The notes beneath the pieces were generated by a model. The model was not told the DNA's origin, made no database searches, and saw only the letters and a program-made list of their open reading frames with translations. From Isoetes taiwanensis (Eukaryota > Streptophyta > Lycopodiopsida > Isoetales > Isoetaceae), in the NCBI GenBank assembly GCA_021234155.1, contig JAJEKV010000003.1, positions 7,690,413 through 7,754,412 of the forward strand: DNA of 64,000 bases, written 5' to 3'. Every line of letters starts with the position of its first letter. Within the stretch, counting starts at the first letter, position 1. The position numbers and the translations under genes are program-made. Below, piece by piece: positions 1 through 10,049 of the stretch.

Positions 1-120
1 CCGCTCATTTACAAATTTAAAATTGTGTTTTTCTTTTTAGTGCAATTTCAAGAACCATTAATTATTAATTTCAAGAAACGCATATGTGGCAATCTACTAC
101 CACCTAATCGGCCACCCACT

Positions 121-200
121 ATCAGAGCGCCCAAGATCATTCCTACTATCAGAGCGCCCAAGATCATTCCTACTTTCAGAGCGCCCAAGAACAATCTTCT
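121..200. repeat. 27-bp tandem repeat, three copies
   Basis: Three head-to-tail copies of a 27-bp unit beginning ATCAGAGCGCCCAAG lie at 121-147, 148-174 and 175-200. The third has a few substitutions and is one base shorter, and a partial fourth copy begins at 201. Because 27 is a multiple of three, the unit leaves open frames on both strands, so the short ORFs across it are not evidence of a gene. Confidence 0.9.
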
Positions 201-839
201 ATCAGAGGCCCTACAATCCCATTCGATCGAGCCGCCTTCAATCCCATTCGATGTCTGGCGAACTATGGTGAGTGTGATTCCATTCGAATGCATTCTCTTG
301 TTCTCTATTTTTAGGTCCTCTATTTTTTCCAATGAATTACGGTTCTTTATCGATTAATCGGAGAAGAATGCTATCTTTTAACAAAGAAACTTGAAGCCGA
401 GTAGGCTTATGTAAAATCAAGATCTGAATCCAAATTCAATGTGTCATGGTGTTCCTCTTGGAAACAAGCCAGTAAGATTTCCATTATAAACTGCAATTAT
501 GAAGATGAGGCTCTTCCAAGAAGACATCCCGGTGGCGATACGGTTGGTGAAAGTGTGGGCACATTTGTAGCATGGCCAAAAGAACGTCTGAAAAAGGTAT
601 GTATATTTGGATATTCAAAAAAAAAAGAATATATCATATCATCTGCGTGATGTTGTGAACTTTGAATTCTGTGATGGTCTTTAGCCAGTCTTATCAACCC
701 CATGAAACTACACATTAATGAAAATATGTAGTTTCTTGGGGTTGGTCATACTGGCTGGAGGGCATCACAGGATTCAATGTTTTCGCCATTGCATATAAAA
801 AAAAAATAAACTAATGACAGAAAAGTATAGTGCAAAATT

Positions 840-1496
840 GCGCCAGGCGCGAGTTTGTATTCATATTCCAAAAAAGTTATGTACATTTCTTCTTCTGCAA
901 AAATGCGCCAGGCGCGAATTCTTTCTATCTCTACAATATGTCACACAGGCCCACTTCATCTGCCCAATCCCGCAAGAAGTCCCACCTGAACCACCCTGAT
1001 ATGACAGGATCCTCATCTTCCCTGCGGATGTCGAGTCTCCAAACCAGAGTGTTGTATCGATCCCTGATACTATAAATCAAATCCTTGTACTTATTTGTTG
1101 GCATGAGCCTTACTAAGAGCATGAGGAGTCTGATATGTCCATAGATGCGATGGAAGTGTACCCATGGCCCCCCGATACAGTCGCCTAATGGATTCTCCAA
1201 CTCTCTTTGAACGTTTTGAACAGCACACTCAAGTAATATCTTGTACAGGGTCCAGAGTTGATGGTCGTCCAGGGAACTAGAACCAGCCAGTGTATTTGAA
1301 CCAGCCAGTGTCCATGCATAAGGAAAATCCATGGCACTAGAACGAGAGAAAGTAATTAGCACAGATCTATTTCACAAGCGCCTGGCGCGATTTGTATAGA
1401 GCCGTATGAAATTGAAATGCCAAACTAAAAGCGCCTGGCGCGATTTGATTAACCTAGTGGAAAACGTAACCCAAAAATAGAAATGCGCCAAGCGAT
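840..1496. repeat. Cluster of the palindrome GCGCCWGGCGCGA
   Basis: Four copies of GCGCC(A/T)GGCGCGA occur at 840-852, 905-917, 1378-1390 and 1431-1443, with a decayed fifth (GCGCCAAGCGA) at 1485. All have the trailing GA on the plus strand. The core is an 11-bp palindrome with a variable centre. Two copies lie on one side of the ORF at 931-1362 and two to three on the other. They stand out as GC-rich islands in AT-rich DNA. Function unknown. Confidence 0.7.
931..1362 (-). CDS. Unrecognised 143-residue ORF
   Basis: This open frame starts with Met and runs 143 codons. I do not recognise the protein. It is rich in Leu, Arg and Trp, has no signal peptide or membrane segment that I can see, and ends with a Trp-rich stretch (WFRWDFLRDWADE). 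Near its start a short duplicated segment gives AGSNTLAGSSS. It is longer than most chance frames here and is flanked by the GCGCCWGGCGC palindromes, so it may be a relic of a mobile element. No intron signals or conserved motifs were found to confirm it, and it could be chance. Confidence 0.2.
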   Translation of the reverse strand: MLITFSRSSAMDFPYAWTLAGSNTLAGSSSLDDHQLWTLYKILLECAVQNVQRELENPLGDCIGGPWVHFHRIYGHIRLLMLLVRLMPTNKYKDLIYSIRDRYNTLVWRLDIRREDEDPVISGWFRWDFLRDWADEVGLCDIL

Positions 1497-1549
1497 TTCT
1501 CCCATTCCAACATATTATTCTAACAAAATGCGAAATCACGAGAATTCAA

Positions 1550-2600
1550 AATATAAAGCCAAGATTAGTTCATTGTTTAGTTCATTGCTTTAGTTCATTA
1601 TTTAGAGCGGATAGAGAAAGAGCTAGTGAAGATCTATGATCTATGATATCATAGATCATAGAGCAAGATCATAGAGCGTATATGATCTATGATCATTATT
1701 TACTTCATTATTTCAGATCATTAATTAGAACAGAGATAGAGGAAGAGCTCGTGAAATAGAATAACTTCATTATTTTAGATCATTAATTAGAACGGATAGA
1801 GGAAGAGCTAGTGAAATAGAATAAGAGCGGATCATATAGGCAAGATCACGTAACAAGATCATAGAGCGGGATATTACGATTCATGTAAAAGTAACTCGGT
1901 TAACCGATTAAATTAAGCGTGGTAAATATCTTGATGCATGTAAAAGTAAATAACATGCTTTACGTAAAATAACTAAAAGAATGAGAGATACTAACCTATT
2001 TGTGTTACGTACCCGAATTGAGCCTTTGACTTGAAATGAAAACCAAAAGATCGAAAACCAAAGTAATAGCGACTAGAAGCCGAGTAGCTTTAACACAAAA
2101 AACCAAAGTTATTCAAAGTCAGAGAGATTGTACAGAGCCGAAAAACCTTGGAGAATTCTGCCTACAAACCTTGGAGCCGAAAACAACTTTGAGCCGAAAA
2201 CCCTAAGCTCGAAAAGCCGAGTTTAAAGCATATAGAAGCCGAGTTTAAAGAAGATAGAAGTCGAAAAGTCGAGATTGATGCGATAGAAGCCGAAGCAAAT
2301 AGAATTCGGATTGAAGGCATTGAAGTGTCTAGATAGCCGATTGAAGCAGGATAGATAGCCGTAAAAGCTCGAAAGCAAATAGCCTAAAAAGCTCGAAGCG
2401 GATAGTCAAAAAAGCTCGGCGAAATGAAGTAGATAGATAGATCGAAAGCAGATAGCCGAAAAGCTCGAAAGCAGATAGCCGAAAAGCTCGACAGAAAAGC
2501 GAGCAGAGTTCGAAAGCGCACCAGCAGAGTTCGAAAGCGCACCAGAGTTTGAAGTTCGAAAGAGAGATTAAAAGCCGAAAAAAGTGGGAAAGGGATTGTA
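1550..2600. repeat. Low-complexity block of degenerate short repeats
   Basis: No gene is visible. The block begins with variants of TAGTTCATT and a palindromic stretch of GATCTATGATC near 1,640-1,700. It then becomes a run of AGCCGA and AAAGCTCGA words. Short perfect tandem copies occur: a 23-bp unit (GAAAGCAGATAGCC...) twice near 2,440-2,487, and a 19-bp unit (AGCAGAGTTCGAAAGCGCA) twice near 2,504-2,543. Confidence 0.6.
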
Positions 2601-2679
2601 AACCGGAAATAATAAGCGCTTTAAAAATTTAATGCACAGCGCCATAATAACTGCCGCGAACATTTATTGCAAGGGTTAT

Positions 2680-3030
2680 ATAAGTTATAAGATTTAAGGT
2701 TAATAGTTTTAAGGTTTATAAGTTAAGGTTATTAGTTAAGGTTAATATTTTTAAGTTCATAAATAAGGTTATAAGTTTAAAAGTTTATGAATTTGAATTT
2801 AGAAGTTTTAAGTTTTAGAAGTTTTAGGCTAAGGTTATATTTATTGAAGGTTAGAAGTTTTAACCTTACAACTTCTAACCTTAAAAGTGCTAACCTAAAG
2901 CCTTAAAGTTGTTTTAAGGTTACAACATTAAAGGTTATTATAAGTTAATATATTATAGGTAAACTTATTATTATTATAGATTAAGTTATTATAGGTTATT
3001 AAGGTTATTATTAAGGTTAACTTTCATTTA
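2680..3030. repeat. AT-rich block of TAAGGTTA-like words
   Basis: The stretch is built from variants of AAGGTTA and AAGTTTTA, including both orientations near 2,850-2,900 (AGAAGTTTTAACC and its complement). There is no coding potential. It separates the repeat block upstream from the decayed gene that begins near 3,090. Confidence 0.5.
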
Positions 3031-3089
3031 AGAACATGTTAGGGAGATGTTATTTGGATATGCTAACTTACTATAGGTTTTATTCATTT

Positions 3090-6061
3090 TAGGTCAATGG
3101 CATGCAAAATGCTAAATCCCCAAGGCCCCCAATGATGGTGATCAAGGCAAAGAAAAATCCCCAACTAATGAAGATGACAAACATGATGGGAAAGGAAAGG
3201 AAAAGACCCGAAATGAAAAGGATGAAGATGACAAAGATGATGGCAAAGGAAAGGAAAAGACCTCAAATGAAAAAAAAATGATGCCACAGGAAAGGAAATT
3301 GTACTTTATACTAGGGTCGATTGGAAAAACAAAAGGTCAAGATCCCGCATGCATGCAAATGAGAGGCAAGAGGGAGAAGGGATTATTGTTCTAGCAGATC
3401 CTATCAATGCAAAGAATGATGAAAGATTAGGGGAGGACAGGGTTAGGTGTGGCAATCTCAAAATTATATGACAATTGGAAGGAAAAGGGTTCGAGGCAAA
3501 CAAGAATGCCTAGCTTGTGTGAAGCAACTAGAGGTTCCAACTATTGTTGCATGGCCTAGGGACAAGATTCAACCGGAGGGGAACTACACGTTTCCTATAG
3601 ATGTAGAACCATTGTCAATAATGTTTACCACGGTGTAGCAAGAGGCCACTTCCAACTTTCAAACATTATCCCACCAAAAGATGTAAGTCGATTATGATTG
3701 TTCTCCCAAGCCCCGATGCGGGTTAGAGGAAGTGAATGTTGTTGGGCCTCCCAGTATTAGAATGTTCACAATAGAAGAGATGGTGGTAGCAAGAGCTACA
3801 TATCAGGAACATAAGTGTGATAGCAGGAGGAATTTCATGTACACCATATTTGGCTATGCAATTCAGGGATGAAAGATCAAAGAAGAAAAGATTCCCATTG
3901 AATGGAAAGTGGATATGTTCAAAAGCATGGATGGCTATACATGGAATTCCAACCTCTTCTTGGCACAAACCGGCAAAAAGAGACATGAAAATGGTAGTAA
4001 AATTGCATTGCATGGGAACAATGGCACAGTAAGGCCTACCTCAAGAACTATAGTTTGCAAAGGAAATATTTGAAAGATATGTGGATTTCAATGCAGAAAA
4101 CATGCCACATAAGAGTAAGAAGGATGAACAGGGTAGAGTTATTGTTGAAAAGAGATTGCCATCCCATTGTACCCAGAAGAGCATATTATAGGAAATAAAT
4201 GCATTGCTTGGCCTCTATATCCCAGCCCAGTTTTAGTAGGCTATGGAATAGGCATTTCAAGCATGTGACCATAGCAACTTCAAACAACTTTGCCAAGTGC
4301 AATTTATGTGCCAAGCTGAAGGAGACACTAGATAAGACTGTGCAACCAAGTCTAAGGGCAAAGATAAGGGAACATATGAAGGACCATATGACAGATCAAC
4401 TATCATGTAGATCAACTTATTGGATGTGGAGGACCTTATCTGCAATGGAACCTAATAACTATCTATGTATTATACATGATAAAATGGACCAACAGAAGAC
4501 TTGTCTTCCACAATTCAAGTACATTCCTAAGTCATGTGGAAATTCATACCCTTTGCGATTTTCAATGATCGGGGCAATATTGCATGGGCGCCTCGACCTA
4601 TTATGGCCATTTCAGTTTAGAGTTGTGGAGTGATGGTCCAGATTTTCACATTGGGAGTATCATGAGGTGTTTAAGAAACTATGAGAAGGGTTACAATGGT
4701 CACCTACAGGATCCTACAGCTAGCCAGGCACTACATAGTGCATTGTTGGATGGAACCCCTAATAGTATTGAAAAGTTTAGCAAGGCAAGATTTAGGAGGA
4801 ATGGACCTAATGAACATGTTGGAGCTTCAACATCTCGTGCTAAACCTCGAGATCTGCCCGAAAGTTCCTCTTGCAACTAGATAATTGTCTTTGGTCAAAA
4901 TAAGAACAGTGGATGTTTTCTTTCCTATCCTACTTAACAAACTGTGGGTGTTTTTGAAAGAGTCAATTTGGGGTTCCTAATGCCCTGACATACTCATGAG
5001 GATGTGGATGCATTGTTTGGAAAATATAGTCATGTATTGAGACAAAGACAGACAGGTTACCAACTTTCCCGTGCTATTGGAAATATTTCATGGATGTACA
5101 AATCCATCTCCTATAGGATCTATCATAGAAGAAGTGCCCGATTGGAAGAGTTTTGTGGATGGTTATGCTCTCGACATGGAAGGTCATTCTAGACCTCTTC
5201 AATTCACTTTTTGGGTGAGAGAAGGGATTCCAATCATGCAATGGAAAATGAGACCTTCGAGAGGAGAAGTGGAGAGGTGGGGCGGGAAATTTGGCCTTGA
5301 GGGATGCAAATGGCAAGCCTATGATACCTCTGGTCAACCAAAAGCTCTAAAACCAACTGAAGAAGTCAAGCAATTGGGATTGACTAAGGATGGCATCAAT
5401 GACTACATCAAGCATTGGCAAACTAATTCGATGACACAAATCGTGCATTGATAGATTATTGGAAGAAGGTGATCAACTTGTTGGATGAGGTAGACACATC
5501 CTCTGAAGAGTTTGAAAGAAGGGTGGTTCCCTAAAAGTAAGTGGAAAACATTAGGCGGGTGGCGTTTTAAGATGATGGTACCATTAGTAGCATTGTGAAG
5601 GCATATGCTCCTCCTCAATCGATAAACACTATGTTGGTCCTAAGAAGGATAGGCCAAAATATCTAGGCATGGATTCTTATGAACCTTCTCTTGGCGTGGA
5701 GTGCAACCAATTTGTAGTAGTAAAACCAAAGCAGATCTAGAGACCTATCCAAAGTGGTTGGGATGGACTATCTCGGATATTTGCAAAGAAGAAGGTGATG
5801 TTAACTTCAATAAGGTGCTTGCGTGGAATGGTGGTGTCCAAAGACATCGGGTTGAGTAATGTCACCGATAAAAAAGATATTCATTTGTTGGACAAAGAGG
5901 TGGAGGAGAAATCCAAGTGATCCCGATCTTTGGCTAGACATTGAAACCGTATTGTACTCGTGGACTCCAAAACTATTCCTAGTAAAACAAATGAGAGTTA
6001 CAATACCTCAGGATGTAAGGAATAAGGTTCTCATATCCTTGGGGATGCTAGTGGAAAAATG
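3090..6061 (+). pseudogene. Decayed gene of the DUF7869-type family
   Basis: Fragments in shifting frames follow the order known for a large, uncharacterised eukaryotic protein family found in plants, oomycetes and invertebrates. A Lys/Glu-rich start (about 3,130-3,290) is followed by a segment with CSKAWMAIHGI (3,817-4,032), matching the family's 'C-K-F---HGI' element. Next comes a Cys-rich segment with FAKCNLCAKL and IIHDKMDQQKTCLPQF (4,199-4,560), which in the family reads FAKC--C--L and ---DGMDQ-K--LP. The C-terminal module is at 4,866-5,451. At least five frameshifts and several stops separate the parts, so it is not functional. The family is often suspected to be transposon-related, but its biochemical activity is not established. 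Family assignment rests on remembered motifs. Confidence 0.6.
4866..5451 (+). pseudogene. C-terminal DUF7869-like module of the decayed gene
   Basis: Reading through frames gives LQLDNC (4,870 region), then GFLMP-stop-HTHEDVDALFGK (4,971-5,025), then PDWKSFVDGYALDMEGHSRPLQFTF (about 5,136-5,212). These correspond to the family hallmarks LQ-DNC--ENKN, FLPVGHTHEDID--FS and the later 'W-----------GHS-P-QF-F'. The HTHED signature is intact, but a stop replaces the residue before it and a frame change is needed on either side. Nothing recognisable follows 5,451, although short open stretches continue to about 6,060. Confidence 0.6.
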
Positions 6062-6515
6062 AAAAACAATTACTATGTATCTTTTCTACAGTTAATAAAA
6101 GTTGTGTACTACTTGAGTTCCATGATATATGATTTTGTAATTTGAAGTTAAGGTGTGAGTTTATATTCCCGTGTGTGATTATATGTTAACGTCTATTCTA
6201 GTCTAAGGGCAACAAAGTTACTAAAAAAGTGAATTTAACAAAGTTACTAAAAAAGTGCAATATAAAATTTATCCCAAAATTAAGACATAATCCCAATTTA
6301 ATTGAATGATGGTTTAGAGGAAGCCAGCGGCACAACCTATCTCTCTTAGGTAAAACAGGCCTGAAATAAGGTGAAATAACCTCCCCATGTCTTTGCGACT
6401 TAGAATAAAAATAGCATACGAACATCAGCATGTGCCCCATCATTAGTACTCTATCTTACTGTACTCGTTACTATCTAGAATGTCCCTAGTGGACAAAGTC
6501 GCTACTAGATAGAGG
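6062..6515. other. Intergenic DNA, no feature seen
   Basis: AT-rich sequence with no supported gene or repeat. A short direct repeat (AACAAAGTTACTAAAAAAGTG) occurs twice near 6,210-6,258. A small inverted repeat (CTATCTAG...CTAGATAG) lies near 6,470-6,512, just before the half-element that follows. Confidence 0.4.
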
Positions 6516-6519
6516 ATTA

Positions 6520-6580
6520 TCTTCGTATACGGCGCGGGATATCCTTACCCTGGTTTCGGGGATCCCGGAGGGGTGATACA
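6520..6580. repeat. Isolated inverted copy of a TIR-element end
   Basis: The stretch GGATATCCTTACCCTGGTTT followed by GGGGATCCCGGAGGGG matches, in inverted orientation, the left end of the element at 6,816-7,429 (GATCCCGGAGG ... AACCAGGGTAAG). It is probably the remaining end of a second, deleted copy. Its partner end was not found. Confidence 0.5.
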
Positions 6581-6815
6581 CTGCGCAAAAATCTTGGCCC
6601 TTATAGGGATTTTTGGGGCAAATTTGTTGTGGGATTTTCTCCCTCGATCCGGCACCGAATCGCATGGGATCAGTTCGTAGCTGGTCGGAATCGGGAGGAC
6701 AAGGGGATCAGGTAGATGCGGAGGAGGAAGCAGGGCGAGCGCCGTTGCACTGGCCTCCCTTCAATCCGGCAAAAAAAAACAGCAAAAACTGCGCAGTAAG
6801 GCGTTAACTGCGCAG

Positions 6816-7429
6816 TTAACTGTGGGATCCCGGAGGAGGGGATCTCACGTGGGGATCCCGGAGGAGGGGATCCCGGAGGGCAGGATCAACCCAAACCAGG
6901 GTAAGTCTATCCTGAACTATACGGGTTAATACTAAGAAGATGCCCATGTCTAGACGTGCTCCTTGCTAGAAAGCAAGTTGCGAGTTAGTCTCAGGAGGAT
7001 GTAAATAGTACTTTTTCGATTGAGGGGTTTAAAAATGAGTAATGAATGGATAAATAGTACTTTCTCGATTGAGGGGTCTAAAAATGAGTAGTGAATGTAT
7101 GTGGATATGCCCAAAAATGAGTTGTGAATGGATGTAAATAGTACTTTCTCGATTGAGGGGTCTAAACATGAGTAGTGAATGTATGTGGATATGCCCATCA
7201 AGTACCACTCACGACCAGTGGTGTGAACAGTGGGCTCCACAACAGGCAGAAGCTGGGAGCGGGTGACTAGACCATGGAAAAGTGGGGCCGATAAGCATAT
7301 CCCCACAACATGATATGCCCACAACGTGTCCCCACAACATGATCTGGGGATAGCTTTACCCTAGTTTGGGTTGACCCTATACTCCGGAATCCCCACTCGA
7401 GATCCCCTCCTCCGGAATCCCAGAGTTAA
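6816..7429. mobile_element. Non-autonomous TIR element, about 614 bp
   Basis: The left end (6,816-6,914) and the reverse complement of the right end (7,341-7,429) match over about 90 bases. The shared sequence reads TTAACTGTGGGATCCCGGAG at the outside, then GGGGATCTC, GTGGGGAT, and CCCAAACYAGGGTAA at the inside. The left arm carries an extra GGATCCCGGAGG unit. The outermost TTAA on both sides could be a TTAA target duplication or part of the repeat. There is no transposase frame. The interior contains tandem units (see 6,997-7,200). The superfamily is unresolved; a TTAA or TAA target would suggest piggyBac or PIF/Harbinger. Confidence 0.7.
6997..7200. repeat. Internal tandem repeat of the TIR element
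   Basis: Three imperfect copies of TAAATAGTACTTTCTCGATT followed by GAGGGGTCTAAAAATGAGTA begin near 7,004, 7,051 and 7,136. The second and third carry the extension GTGAATGTATGTGGATATGC. The array gives overlapping open frames on the minus strand that are not genes. Confidence 0.8.
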
Positions 7430-7449
7430 GGCACAATTTTAGGGCATTT

Positions 7450-9240
7450 TTTTGCCAATATTCACGCAGGCTCAATTCCATGAAGGATCAAGCGAGAAAA
7501 AATCATCGAAAGTTTGCTCTAATTTCCCCTATAAAGGGAAGGATTTTTGTCACAGTTGCTGCACAGAAAGCAGTGTCGTCCTCCGAGATCGCACCTCTTG
7601 GCGATCTCGTCCTCCGGGATTACACATTCGAGATCCCAGAAGCCCACAACATGTAGGCAAATGAGAGCCCACACTAGGTCCATTCAAATGGATGAACATA
7701 AGTTCACTTTGGCAAATAGTATTGTTTGCAATTTCTTATGTGATGGCTTTTGTGGCTTTGTTTTAGTTCCTATGCGTGTTTTTCTACAGGGAGTCAGTGA
7801 TAGAAGATGCGAGAATAGATGGGCTATAAGATCTCTAGTGTGCAATGGATGCATTCATTTTATTGTTTTTGTACCTGCTAGATGTGATGCTACTAGGCAC
7901 TGGTACAACCCCTCATAGGTTTTTTATATGGCATCTGCAATTTTACAGTGAAATTAAACTCTTGTTTTGATTCATCTATGCCATGTAAGTTCATTTGTTT
8001 ATCTGTGTGAAGCTTTGCATTGAGATATCTCCATTTGCTTGCCATGAATAAATGCAGTTTTTTGAAATTCTATATATTTTTCCTTTGCTATAGCTTTTAA
8101 CCTTTCATCATTCTACTATTAGTTGTTTCCCACTTTATAGTATTTTGTCTCCACTCTTGAAAGCATGTTATTTATCAATCTATTTCCTGTAAGAGCTAAA
8201 ATTTTATCTTGTAGCTACATTAGCAACAAATGTATATCTGAGTATTGGAGGCAGATGCCTGTTGGCACAATTGTTGAACCTAGTGGCAAGTTTCTTCCTC
8301 ATAGTATGAGAGGCTAGATTGTTCACCTCGATTTTGAGGAGGGGATGCCAAAGCATTAGACATGACAACCAGCACAAAGAGGGAGTGGAGAAGATTAGAA
8401 ATGCAATAAAAGATAAGAGACGACGTCAAACAATGTACAAAAGCATTATGCTAGCTGAATCCAAATGCTAAAATGGAAAGTTTCTTGAAGGTCAAACTTT
8501 GTATGCATTAGTATGCTACCCTCTTTCACTTCGTTTGGTAAAGTTATAATTCACATACTAAGAACAATGTGCTTTTTATTTCTAAAAAAACAAAGTATTT
8601 TAATGCATATATGTGCATTATATATGATAGAGTAACGGTCTCTATAACATGATCGATCTTGTCACATCAGAGCGAATAGAACACTACGCTCCCATTTCTG
8701 AGTTACCCTAGGAATGATTGTAAGGGCCCTAGAATATCTGCAGAATATTATGAATAGATGGTGTAGATTGGGAGACAAGATGGAATGTGTACAACATATG
8801 TAGGTAAGAGCAAAAAAAAAAGAATAAAAGATGTCGTTTATGCATATATCAAGCTGCATCAAATATCCTCTGAAATCGCAGACTGCATAGATTCATTCCA
8901 ATGAATCCATTCTAGCTGTTACAGCCATAAAAAAATCCCCCTTTCTATTTGTTTATTTCAGGCTTCTCGTTCCAAATTTGTTCCTCAACAGACTATTGCA
9001 TCGAAAAGAACATAACAAATTGAAGCTTACATTGGATTGAAGAACAGATTGTACTACATTGGAGCTTGTATCACAAAGCTCACACAGCGCAGCCATGTAG
9101 TCCTTCTATATTTCCTTCTATCTATTTCTGCACACTTTCATGTAGATTGAAGCTTGCCTTGGTTTGCGTCAGATTGAATAATAAATTGTTCGTAGCCATG
9201 AATTCCTACTTTTTCTTGCTATCTATTTTTCCTCCCATGT
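7450..9240. other. Intergenic DNA, no gene seen
   Basis: About 1.8 kb of AT-rich sequence. Open frames are short and have no recognisable domain. No RNA gene, clear repeat pair or transposon end was found, apart from a GC-rich part at 7,560-7,650 with GATCTCG/CGAGATC words that resembles the sequence around the preceding element. Confidence 0.4.
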
Positions 9241-9246
9241 GCTATA

Positions 9247-9354
9247 TGCTAAGGACGTGGAGTCCAAAGATGGCTTTTAGTCCAAAAGGGGGCCTATGGT
9301 CCAAAGCTCGTGGTTGGGTGGTGAGATAGCATGCCACGTCAAGTGTCTGTTTTA
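9247..9354 (+). repeat. Gypsy 5' LTR, internally deleted
   Basis: The sequence from TGCTAAGGACGTGG to GTCTGTTTTA matches the 3' LTR at both ends. It lacks an internal stretch of about 91 bp that is present in the 3' copy (after GGTCCAAAG). The deletion must postdate insertion because the two LTRs are copied from one template. Confidence 0.85.
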
Positions 9355-9355
9355 G

Positions 9356-9367
9356 TGGTATCAGAGC
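9356..9367 (+). promoter_or_regulatory. Primer-binding site, tRNA-iMet type
   Basis: TGGTATCAGAGC follows the 5' LTR after one base. This is the standard plant primer-binding sequence complementary to the 3' end of initiator tRNA-Met. Confidence 0.9.
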
Positions 9368-10049
9368 GTTAGGTTTCGATGGGTGTTCCATTAGAGATGG
9401 GATTGGTGCTTACACAAGTAACTCCAAGCAAGGCATACTCATGGTTGTTCTGTTGTGGATTTTGTGGATCCCGACTTGTGTTTGGCAACGAGTATGAATT
9501 CTAGTATGGCTAAGCTATGCTTTGTAGCTGGGTTCTTGCCTTGGCAAGCTACACATGTAAGATAATGAGGTTTTTTGTCTTAAAGTACTTAAAATATGTC
9601 CCTTGGTTTATGACCTTGTGGCGATATTCTTAAAAAGGCAATAATCTTGGATGTTAATGGTATAGATAAGTTAGACGACACATTCTAGAATAAGTATATG
9701 CGATATAGAACATATAGATGTCTATTCTCACGGACAAAGGGGACAAAAGTGGCATGAGCATAGGGTTATGGCATAGGGTCATCCTTTAGTTGATTGGGTT
9801 ACTAGTACCCTTGGGTTAGCCTTGGCTAGTGGGAGTGAGACCTTTGAAGTTGTTGAAAAAAAAAACAAAATTATTCTAATCCCATTCCAATAGTTTAAAT
9901 GTTTGGCAATGAAAACTCGTTCTGTGTAGTTGGTGGTTTTGCGTCCTTCGTCTAGTGAATCTCCATTGAATGAGTGTCAAACTGTCTTTTTGCAATATTT
10001 TGTCTTCTTCCTGGATAAGAATTGCCTAATCAAGCTCCTTCTTGGAGAA

